Assembly (NCBI GenBank): GCA_021163845.1
Contig: JAGGTH010000077.1
Location: 1-64,000 of the forward strand
Reading direction: 5' to 3'
DNA: 64,000 bases
From: Helicobacteraceae bacterium
Lineage (GTDB): Bacteria > Campylobacterota > Campylobacteria > Campylobacterales > Sulfurimonadaceae
Every line of letters starts with the position of its first letter. The first letter of the stretch is position 1. Both the position numbers and the translations under genes were made by a program. Below the pieces are notes generated by a model. It saw only the letters and a list, made by a program, of their open reading frames with translations, searched no databases and was not told the DNA's origin. Shown in pieces: positions 10,514-18,882 of this stretch.

Positions 10514-11560
10514 TTGCCATTTTCAAAAGAGAAAAGAAAAGATACGATAAGTGGAATCGTTTTTGTAGCCCTTTTTGCTGCTGCTGCGACAATGATAGCA
10601 GAGTTAAAAGTTGTCAGTTCTATGGGAATATCACCGCTTGTTGTGGGTATAGTAATAGGTATCTTTTATGCAAACACCTTGCATAATAAAATTCCATCAG
10701 CATGGGAAGGTGGAATCACTTTTTCAGCAAAGAAGATATTGCGTTTTGCGATCGTTTTTTACGGATTTCGTATCACGTTTCAGCAGATCGCTGAGGTTGG
10801 AATAGACGGATTTATGGTATCTCTTATTATGCTCTCGACAACCTTTGTTCTAGGGACCTATGTAGGGATCAAGTTATTTAAGATGGATCGCGATACTTCG
10901 ATGCTAAGTGCATCTGGAGCTTCTGTTTGTGGAGCTGCTGCTGTTTTAGCAACAGAACCAGTCTTAAAATCACAAGAGCACAAGGCAGCTATAGCGGTTT
11001 CTATGGTCGTACTCTTTGGAACGATCGCTATGTTCTTGTACCCTGTCCTTTATACGACAGGCGTGCTTGATATGACTGCTAGAGAGTTTGGGATCTATGT
11101 GGGTGGAACGATTCACGAGGTCGCTCAGGTTGTAGCGGTTCCGGCTTCTGTGCCAGGGCTTGATCAAGAGGCGGCAAATGCTGCGGTGATCGTAAAGATG
11201 ACGCGGGTAATTATGATCGCGCCGATGCTTATTGTTTTGGGGCTTTATCTCTCCTATGCATCAAGAAATACAGAAGATCAAGCAGGCGGAGTGACACTTG
11301 TAATTCCTTGGTTTGCGGTTTATTTTGTGGCAATGGCTGGATTTAACTCTCTTGGAGTTGTGCCTGCAAATATTGTTGATCTTATCAATACGGTAGATAC
11401 ATTTTTACTCACCATGGCGATGACAGCACTTGGAATGGGGACACGTTTTGCGAAGTTTAAAGGTTTAGGGCTTGCACCTCTTTATACATCCGGAATTATG
11501 TTTCTTTGGCTTGTTGTGGGCGGTTATTTTATTACAAAATGGGTCGTTGCAACTTTTTAA
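10514..11560 (+). CDS. YeiH/UPF0324 family putative sulfate exporter
   Basis: GIVIGIFYANT, FYGFRITFQQI, SGASVCGAAAVLATEPV, GGTIHEVAQVVA. Confidence 0.9.
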   Translation: MPFSKEKRKDTISGIVFVALFAAAATMIAELKVVSSMGISPLVVGIVIGIFYANTLHNKIPSAWEGGITFSAKKILRFAIVFYGFRITFQQIAEVGIDGFMVSLIMLSTTFVLGTYVGIKLFKMDRDTSMLSASGASVCGAAAVLATEPVLKSQEHKAAIAVSMVVLFGTIAMFLYPVLYTTGVLDMTAREFGIYVGGTIHEVAQVVAVPASVPGLDQEAANAAVIVKMTRVIMIAPMLIVLGLYLSYASRNTEDQAGGVTLVIPWFAVYFVAMAGFNSLGVVPANIVDLINTVDTFLLTMAMTALGMGTRFAKFKGLGLAPLYTSGIMFLWLVVGGYFITKWVVATF

Positions 11561-11623
11561 AGAATCTCTTTACAAAATAACACTATAATTTAGTTAAATT
11601 TCTCGGAAAGGGGTCAAGAAAGA

Positions 11624-12091
11624 ATGTCGCATTTACCAAATACGCTCAACTCTTTTTGGCTCTATCGAGAGGTATATAGAAAACTTGGAATCTCTAATCC
11701 TGCGTACAAGTATTGGAAAAATACACCTACACTCAAGCTCAATAATAAATATCTCTTTGTCAAAAAAGAGACACTTCCTTCTCAACATGCCCATGTTGAA
11801 GAGATACTTACAGATCTTTCTGGATATTTACCTATCAAATACGCTTCAGATCAACTTCATATCAATGAACATGTGTTCACTTATGATAAGATGCGCCTTC
11901 ACAGGGAGTTTGAGTACAAGTATGTAGAGGATATAAAGTTTGTGAACATTCGAAAGTTTTTTAAAGAGCATGGGATCAAAGTGAATAAAAACTCGCTTGT
12001 GCATCTGGCAAAAATGAAGGATATTGAACTGACACCTGAATCTACTTTTTATAATCTCAAAGATGATTATGCCTTGGTTGTTTATAACTAA
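11624..12091 (+). CDS. Conserved hypothetical protein
   Basis: Good ORF with RBS AAAGGGG; overlaps the next start by 1 nt. Confidence 0.6.
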   Translation: MSHLPNTLNSFWLYREVYRKLGISNPAYKYWKNTPTLKLNNKYLFVKKETLPSQHAHVEEILTDLSGYLPIKYASDQLHINEHVFTYDKMRLHREFEYKYVEDIKFVNIRKFFKEHGIKVNKNSLVHLAKMKDIELTPESTFYNLKDDYALVVYN

Positions 12092-13137
12092 TGAATACTT
12101 TTTTTATTGAGTTTAGAGATCCACTCTTTGGTGTGATCGTCTTTTTTGTTCTTATTTTTATCATCACTTTTTTTTCTTATTGGTGGGGCAGATACAAAAC
12201 AAAAGAGGACTACAGACACCTTGATAAATTTCTCAAACAATTTCGCTCTGCCCCTACGCAAAGTGAACTCAGTGAAATGATGAGCAAAGGGGAACTTTCT
12301 GAAAAATCATGGATTCTTCTTGCAAACGCTTATTATAAAACAGGGGATTATGAAAAGAGCATTGAGATTTATAATGAGCTGCTAAAGCATGGCAACACAG
12401 CAAACACAAGAGAGACGATGTATCTGCTTGGCAAGACCTATTATAGAGCTGGATTCTTAGAGCGATCCAAACAAGTCTTTTTGGAGATATTAAAGCGTAA
12501 TCCGCGTACTCCTCAGGCACTTCGTTATCTGTTCTTGATCTATGAATACACACGGGAGTACGATAGGGCATTTGAGGTGTTAGAGCCACTCGATGAGCTT
12601 GAAAAAGATGTCAGTATGGATAGTTCTTATCTCAAAGTACTTTCAATATTGAATGATATGAAAAAATCACCTAAAGAAAAATCTGCTGAGCTTTTAGATA
12701 TCTATAAGCAAACGCATCAACTTACTTATATGATCTTCGAATACCTCTTTAAGGTAGATCCAAAACTTGCGTGGAGACATTTTGATCATTCAAAAAGTGA
12801 CAAGCTTATCGATATCCTTTGGGGAATACAAGCCAAAGATCTTGATTTGGATATAATTACGAAAAATGGCTTTTTACGGGAGCTTTATAGTGCTCGAGGT
12901 GATTTGAATCTTGCGCAAAGAAGCTCTATTTTTGAGCTGGATGTACTGATACATCTGCATGGAAAAGCCAATGCAAGTTTGAGTTTTGAGTATGTATGTG
13001 AAAATTGTAAACAGGCGTATCCGTTTGCTTTTCATAGATGTAGTGCATGCCATGGCATTGACACGCAGACAGTCGATTTTATATTAAGTAAAAATTATCG
13101 TAGGGATTTTAGTGAAGAAAATAACTCTTTTCAGTGA
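12091..13137 (+). CDS. TPR-repeat membrane-anchored protein (LapB-like architecture)
   Basis: N-terminal TM helix, TPR repeats (WILLANAYYKTGDYEKSIEIYNELL), C-terminal zinc ribbon CENCKQAYPFAFHRCSAC. Confidence 0.75.
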   Translation: MNTFFIEFRDPLFGVIVFFVLIFIITFFSYWWGRYKTKEDYRHLDKFLKQFRSAPTQSELSEMMSKGELSEKSWILLANAYYKTGDYEKSIEIYNELLKHGNTANTRETMYLLGKTYYRAGFLERSKQVFLEILKRNPRTPQALRYLFLIYEYTREYDRAFEVLEPLDELEKDVSMDSSYLKVLSILNDMKKSPKEKSAELLDIYKQTHQLTYMIFEYLFKVDPKLAWRHFDHSKSDKLIDILWGIQAKDLDLDIITKNGFLRELYSARGDLNLAQRSSIFELDVLIHLHGKANASLSFEYVCENCKQAYPFAFHRCSACHGIDTQTVDFILSKNYRRDFSEENNSFQ

Positions 13138-13543
13138 CGGAAGTGCTCTTGGAAACCCTGGACCTGGGGGCTATGGAACTATTTTGCGTTTTGGTGACCA
13201 TGAGAAGATCATCTCAGGAAGTGATGAACATACAACAAATAATCGTATGGAACTTTTGGGTGTTATCGAGGGACTCTCAGCACTCAAAGAGCCATGTGAG
13301 GTAGAGGTGATCTCTGATTCCTCTTATGTAGTCAAAGGGATCAATGAGTGGCTTAGTGCGTGGATCGCTAGAGATTTTAAAAAAGTAAAAAATCCTGAAT
13401 TGTGGCAAAGATATATCGAAGTATCAAAACCTCACAAAGTAAATGCTATCTGGGTTCGTGGGCACAATGGGCATGAGGAAAATGAAAGATGTGATAAAAT
13501 TGCACGTGATGAAGCACAAAAAGCAAAAGATTCACTTGCATAG
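13112..13543 (+). CDS. rnhA: Ribonuclease HI
   Basis: [49 protein letters not shown]. Confidence 0.97.
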   Translation: MKKITLFSDGSALGNPGPGGYGTILRFGDHEKIISGSDEHTTNNRMELLGVIEGLSALKEPCEVEVISDSSYVVKGINEWLSAWIARDFKKVKNPELWQRYIEVSKPHKVNAIWVRGHNGHEENERCDKIARDEAQKAKDSLA

Positions 13544-13563
13544 TTGTGCATAATGAGGAAATT

Positions 13564-14247
13564 ATGATTAAAGATTTAGAATCCCTGCAGAAAACTTTGG
13601 GATATGAGTTTCAAGACAAAAAGCTCCTTATCGAAGCGCTGACGCATAAAAGCTATAAACAGCCCTACGATAATGAGCGATTAGAGTTCTTGGGAGATGC
13701 CGTTCTTGACCTTGTAGTGGGGGAGTACTTATTTCGAAAGTTTCGCAAATCTGATGAGGGGAAACTCTCTAAGATTCGCGCTTCACTCGTGAATGAAGAT
13801 GGCTTTGATAAGCTTGCACGATCTATTCATTTGGGAGATTATATCTATCTTTCTAACGCAGAAGAGAATAATGGAGGGCGTGAAAAACCCTCCCTCTTAT
13901 CGAATGCTTTTGAAGCAGTGATGGGAGCGATCTACCTTGAAGCAGGACTCAAAAAAGTAGAAGAGATCGCAATCGATTTGATAGAGAAAAACCATGCGGA
14001 TATCTCTCTTGATTCTCTTTTTAGAGATTTTAAGACAACACTCCAAGAGCTCACACAAGCACGTTTTGGGATCACACCAGAGTATAAGGTAATATCGAGT
14101 CGTGGACCTGATCACAAAAAAGAGTTTGAGCTCGCTGTAGTGATCGAAGATAAAGAGTACGCAAGAGCTATTGGAAAAAGTAAAAAAATTGCCCAACAAG
14201 AAGCAGCAAAACTTGCAGTAGAGATGCTAAAAAATATGAAAAAATAG
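13564..14247 (+). CDS. rnc: Ribonuclease III
   Basis: [21 protein letters not shown] signature plus C-terminal dsRBD; ATG 13564 preceded by GAGG. Confidence 0.97.
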   Translation: MIKDLESLQKTLGYEFQDKKLLIEALTHKSYKQPYDNERLEFLGDAVLDLVVGEYLFRKFRKSDEGKLSKIRASLVNEDGFDKLARSIHLGDYIYLSNAEENNGGREKPSLLSNAFEAVMGAIYLEAGLKKVEEIAIDLIEKNHADISLDSLFRDFKTTLQELTQARFGITPEYKVISSRGPDHKKEFELAVVIEDKEYARAIGKSKKIAQQEAAKLAVEMLKNMKK

Positions 14248-14257
14248 AGGATGCACC

Positions 14258-15337
14258 GTGAATAGTTTTGGAGAAAAATTACGACTAAGTACTTTTGGTG
14301 AGTCTCATGGAACAGCCTTGGGATGTATACTCGATGGGGTTCCTGCGGGTCTTGTAATAGATGAAGACTATATCCAAAGCGAGCTTGATAGAAGAAAGCC
14401 TGGAAAAAGTGAGTTTGAGACAGCGCGCAAAGAAGCGGACAAAGTAGAGATCCTTAGCGGTGTTTTTGAGGGAAGGGCAACAGGAACACCAATTGCGATG
14501 GTGATCTACAACACCAACCAAAAATCAAAGGATTATACAAATATCAAGGATGTCTTTCGCCCAGGACATGCGGATTTTACCTATTTTCATAAATATGGTT
14601 TGCGTGATTATCGTGGTGGAGGGAGAAGCTCTGCGCGTGAAACTGCAGCAAGAGTTGCAGCTGGAGCGATCGCTAAACTGATGCTGGGTGAGCTTGCTAT
14701 CTCTATTGAGAGTGGGATCTCAGCGGTTCATGATATACAAGGGCAAAATTTTGATTATGAGTATGCAAAACAAAGCCTTATCTACGCGCTTGATCAAGAC
14801 AAAGAAGAGGTGCAAAAAGAGGCAATATTACAAGCAAAAAATGATCATGATTCTGTAGGTGGTGTGGCGCGTGTTCGTATTGTAGGTGCGCCTGTAGGAC
14901 TTGGTCAGCCCCTTTATTACAAACTTGATGGTGTTTTAGCAGATGCGATGATGGGGATTAATGCCGTCAAAGCAGTAGAGATCGGAGATGGGTGTTTGAG
15001 TGCACAAACTCTAGGTTCTCAAAATAACGACGCAATCCGTGCAGATGGTTTTAAAACAAACCATGCAGGGGGAATTCTTGGTGGTATTAGTAACGGAGAA
15101 GATATTATTCTCAATGTCTATTTCAAACCAACGCCCTCAATCTTTAAAGAGCTTGAGACAGTAAATACTCACAATGAGGAGCTCAATTTCTCACTCAAAG
15201 GGCGCCATGATCCGTGTGTGGCAGTTCGTGGGACAATCGTATGTGAAGCGATGGCGGCGCTTGTGATAGCGGATATGTTACTTTTAAATATGGGTACTAG
15301 AATGGATGGGGTAAAAAGCTATTACCAAGCAAAATAA
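14258..15337 (+). CDS. aroC: Chorismate synthase
   Basis: GESHGTALGCILDGVPAG, RPGHADFTYFHKYG, GGGRSSARETAARVAAGA. Confidence 0.98.
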   Translation: MNSFGEKLRLSTFGESHGTALGCILDGVPAGLVIDEDYIQSELDRRKPGKSEFETARKEADKVEILSGVFEGRATGTPIAMVIYNTNQKSKDYTNIKDVFRPGHADFTYFHKYGLRDYRGGGRSSARETAARVAAGAIAKLMLGELAISIESGISAVHDIQGQNFDYEYAKQSLIYALDQDKEEVQKEAILQAKNDHDSVGGVARVRIVGAPVGLGQPLYYKLDGVLADAMMGINAVKAVEIGDGCLSAQTLGSQNNDAIRADGFKTNHAGGILGGISNGEDIILNVYFKPTPSIFKELETVNTHNEELNFSLKGRHDPCVAVRGTIVCEAMAALVIADMLLLNMGTRMDGVKSYYQAK

Positions 15338-15358
15338 CTAGAGGAGATCTCTAGTTAT
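15334..15358. terminator. Bidirectional terminator between aroC and mrp with stop codons inside the stem
   Basis: Perfect 10-bp stem ATAACTAGAG-GAGAT-CTCTAGTTAT overlapping both stop codons. Confidence 0.75.
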
Positions 15359-16400
15359 CAAGGGTGAAATCGGAGTTTTTGAGGATATTATCGACGACGT
15401 CTTGGTAATATTTTTTTTGCTCACTGCTTCCAAGAGCTACAGGTGGCTCCCCTTTGTCTGAAGCTTCGCGTACTGCCATATCCAGAGGAATTCCCCCAAG
15501 AAATGGGATGTTATATTTTTGAGCGATCTTATCACCTCCACCTGTTCCAAAGATATCGTAACGATTTTTCGTATCAGGCGCGATAAAAAAGCTCATATTC
15601 TCAACGATTCCAGCCATCTTTACACCGATATCTTTAAACATCATAACAGCACGTGAAACATCATCTGTTGCAACTACCTGAGGTGTTGTTACAAGTACCG
15701 CGGCACTAATTGGAAGCTCTTGGGCGATGGTGAGCTGCACATCCCCAGTACCTGGGGGCATATCGATTACCATAAAATCAAGCTCCCCCCACGCAACATC
15801 CTCTAAAAATTGAATAAGTGCATTGACCGCCACAGAACTTCTCCATACAAGAGGTGTGTCCATTGTTGGAGTGGTAAGAGCCACACTCATTATTTTGATC
15901 CCATAGTTCTCAGCTGGGACTATTTTGTTGTCATCATTCCATGCTATTCTTTGAAGATCAGTATTTGTCAGTCTTGGGATGTTAGGTCCATATACATCCG
16001 CATCTAAGATCCCTACTTTATATCCTTTTTGAGCGAGGGCAATAGCGATATTAACACTGACCGTACTCTTACCAACACCTCCCTTTCCACTTGTAACGGC
16101 GATGATATTTTTTGCATAGGGTGCACGGTTATTTGGGGAGGCACTATGTCCGTAGTTCATATCTTTTTTTGCTTCAAGATTTTTCTTTGTGATGTTGAGT
16201 GCATCAAACTGAGTGGCATAGTTCTCTTCGATCAGTTTTTTTACATTGAGATAAGAATCATCACTAATTGTTAAAAGTTCGATGTTTGCAATATTATTGA
16301 CAACCTTGATCTCTCCTAAGAGCTTTAGATCTCCGATACTCCTGTCAATTCCAGGGTACTTGAGCTCTTTGAGACCTTGTTGCAACTCTTTACTATTCAT
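15351..16400 (-). CDS. Mrp/NBP35 family Fe-S cluster carrier ATPase
   Basis: VTSGKGGVGKSTVSVNIA, DADVYGPNIPR, DMPPGTGDVQLT. Confidence 0.96.
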   Translation of the reverse strand: MNSKELQQGLKELKYPGIDRSIGDLKLLGEIKVVNNIANIELLTISDDSYLNVKKLIEENYATQFDALNITKKNLEAKKDMNYGHSASPNNRAPYAKNIIAVTSGKGGVGKSTVSVNIAIALAQKGYKVGILDADVYGPNIPRLTNTDLQRIAWNDDNKIVPAENYGIKIMSVALTTPTMDTPLVWRSSVAVNALIQFLEDVAWGELDFMVIDMPPGTGDVQLTIAQELPISAAVLVTTPQVVATDDVSRAVMMFKDIGVKMAGIVENMSFFIAPDTKNRYDIFGTGGGDKIAQKYNIPFLGGIPLDMAVREASDKGEPPVALGSSEQKKYYQDVVDNILKNSDFTLDN

Positions 16401-16764
16401 AAGGGTTCCTTTGCGTTTGGCTTGCTAAGAGTGACTTGGTCGCATTGGCTTTGTGTGCAAGTCCTGAGAGCATTTCAGCGCAAGAGGGGTAGTCCATACT
16501 CAAAGAGTGATACTGATTTACACGTTCACTAATAAGAGTGTTAAGTAGGGTAACAACTTGCTCGAGTTTGCCCGCTTCATCACTTTTATTGAGAAGCTCT
16601 TTGATAAGGAGTTCTCTGGAATTCATCCCCATAGAAAGTCCCACCTTTTTCCCTATAGTGATAAACTCATTGGCGCTGATATAAAGACCTGAAAAAAATG
16701 TGTTAAGAAAATTATTTTCTAAGGCAGTAAACTTGCTTTTCATTGAGTTACCTCTTTTTTTCAT
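16393..16764 (-). CDS. Hypothetical protein in the mrp operon
   Basis: Overlaps mrp by 8 nt and the upstream LRV gene by 4 nt. Confidence 0.6.
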   Translation of the reverse strand: MKKRGNSMKSKFTALENNFLNTFFSGLYISANEFITIGKKVGLSMGMNSRELLIKELLNKSDEAGKLEQVVTLLNTLISERVNQYHSLSMDYPSCAEMLSGLAHKANATKSLLASQTQRNPYE

Positions 16765-17366
16765 GCTCTTGCCTCCTTATTCACTTGGGCTGCTTTTGCA
16801 ACATTTGGGTCAGAATCTTGAAGAAGATTTTCTAAAATATCAAGAGGTGCATTTTGATTCTCTGCAAGACGCATACGCACCATTTTATCTGCATCATCTG
16901 CAAGTATTTTAAGTATTTTTACTGGAGTGCTAGGATTGCCTGAGAGTCCGTCACGCACGATCTTTTCATCACTAAAAAACTTCTCCAAAATGGAAGCAGG
17001 TGTATTGGGATTGGTCGCAACGAGTGCGCGTACGAGATTTACTTCATCTGAAGCGAGTGTTATGAGTACATCCTGCGGTGTATGAGGGTTTTTTGCAACG
17101 GCCCATCTCGCCCCCATATCTGCTTCGTTAACGGCAAGATCACGCAGGAGTTCTACCATCGTTTCACTATACTCTTTTTCTCTATCATAGACGGATGTTC
17201 TTAAACTTAAATTCATAGCAACCTGACCTACGATCTCTTTATGATCTTTAAATGGATAATATATTTTTTTGACCAACTCGATATCAAGTTCTCTTTCATC
17301 AAGTGCTTCTAATAATCTATTTTCATCTCTCTTCTCAATAGCATCTAAAATCTCTTTTTCTGACAT
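16761..17366 (-). CDS. Leucine-rich-repeat-variant (LRV)/HEAT-like repeat protein
   Basis: Repeats VAKNPHTPQDVLITLASDE, VATNPNTPASILEKFFSDE, LSGNPSTPVKILKILADD, LAENQNAPLDILENLLQDS. Confidence 0.75.
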   Translation of the reverse strand: MSEKEILDAIEKRDENRLLEALDERELDIELVKKIYYPFKDHKEIVGQVAMNLSLRTSVYDREKEYSETMVELLRDLAVNEADMGARWAVAKNPHTPQDVLITLASDEVNLVRALVATNPNTPASILEKFFSDEKIVRDGLSGNPSTPVKILKILADDADKMVRMRLAENQNAPLDILENLLQDSDPNVAKAAQVNKEARA

Positions 17367-17723
17367 GTTTCACTCTCTTTTCTAAATTGTGATAGTTTTT
17401 TGAGAATATAGCAAACTCTTGCTTTTTCTTCTTTAAAAGCAAGGGGTAATTTATTAATTTAAGCCTAAAGTACCGTTATTATGTTACAAATTTATTGTGG
17501 ATGAGTACCAGATTATTTGCTGACATTATAATAATTATTACTAATGTTTTTGTGTTTCGTTTGGTAATATAGTTATGTGATATTATTGTGATTTAATGCT
17601 TTCATAAGAGTCATAAACATATAATAAGCACGTTATTCCGTTGAATGCATTTAACTTATATAAAGTATTGCTTTACTTATTGTAAGATGTTGCAACATAA
17701 AACAAAGAAAAGAAGGAGCACGG

Positions 17724-18866
17724 ATGAAGAAATTGCTAAAAACATTAGCTTTTGCAGCAACATTGACTTTCACCCCTCTTATGGCGGCTGATGGATATGT
17801 AGAAGATGATATTCTTATATCTGCACAAGAGGCTATTGGATTAGTTGGTAAAGAAGGTGTAATGTTTGTTTCAGGAGATAGTGAAGATGTATACAAACTA
17901 GGACACATTAAAGGTTCTGTAGAGATGTATGCACACCACTTGCATCATTCAGATATTACAGGAGAGATGCACTGTGCACCACTATACCGTTGTATTGATG
18001 ATGCGGAGCAATATATTGGATCAAAAGGGATCGATAACGATACACTTGTAATCGCTTATGATGACTTTAAAGGACCGAATGCGACTGGTGTGTATTCATT
18101 TTTCCAAAGTTTTGGTCACAAAAACTTAAAAGTGCTAAACGGTGGACGTAATGCAATTATGGAAATTGACCCTGCGCAAATTAAGTATAATAAGATTCAA
18201 GATGAATTAAAAGCTGAAAGAGAAAGAATTAAGCCTTACAGATTTAAAGTAAGAGATCATAAAAGAGGTGACAAGGTTATCTCTGAGGCTGAACTAGCAG
18301 AAGCTGAGAAGATTTTGGAAGAGAGCAAGTCAATTCAAAAATCTATTCAAGATGAATTGAAAAAAGCTGAAAAGGATCTGATTGTTGTCAAAGGTCCTGA
18401 GAAAGTTGAACCAAAAACATACAAAATCAATAAAGATGATATTGACCTTTCTTTGATCGCTGGAAAAGAGGAAGTAAAAGTTGCAATGGAAGATATCCTT
18501 AAGAATGGGAAAGACTCTAAGTATGTAATTATTGATTCTCGCGCTATGTCAGAAATCATTGGTGAGAGAAAGATGGATAATGTGGCTCGTGGAGGACATG
18601 TTCCAGGTGCTACTTTCATTGAGTGGAATAAGATTTCAGATTTGAAAAATAAAAAATCTTTTAGATCTGCTAAAGAGCTAAAAGATGTATACGCAAAATA
18701 TGGTATCACTCCAGATAAAACAATATATGCATATTGTATGGTTGGTGCAGGTCGTGGTTCTGAGCACATTACAGCGCTTAAACTTCTAGGTTACGAGAAT
18801 GTTAAAGTATTTACTGGTAGCTGGGATGTTTGGGGTAATGATATGAACTTACCACTAAAAAGATAA
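17724..18866 (+). CDS. Periplasmic tandem-rhodanese sulfurtransferase with charged helical insertion
   Basis: Signal peptide; N-terminal non-catalytic rhodanese domain (VIAYDDFKGPNA...VLNGGR); C-terminal catalytic loop YCMVGAGR followed by VFTGSWDVWGN. Confidence 0.85.
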   Translation: MKKLLKTLAFAATLTFTPLMAADGYVEDDILISAQEAIGLVGKEGVMFVSGDSEDVYKLGHIKGSVEMYAHHLHHSDITGEMHCAPLYRCIDDAEQYIGSKGIDNDTLVIAYDDFKGPNATGVYSFFQSFGHKNLKVLNGGRNAIMEIDPAQIKYNKIQDELKAERERIKPYRFKVRDHKRGDKVISEAELAEAEKILEESKSIQKSIQDELKKAEKDLIVVKGPEKVEPKTYKINKDDIDLSLIAGKEEVKVAMEDILKNGKDSKYVIIDSRAMSEIIGERKMDNVARGGHVPGATFIEWNKISDLKNKKSFRSAKELKDVYAKYGITPDKTIYAYCMVGAGRGSEHITALKLLGYENVKVFTGSWDVWGNDMNLPLKR

Positions 18867-18882
18867 GGGAGAGGTTTAAAAT

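Noticed and set aside
10514-11560. YeiH-like transporter as part of the molybdoenzyme sulfur pathway
   Set aside because: Separated by several housekeeping genes and common on its own; no evidence of linkage.
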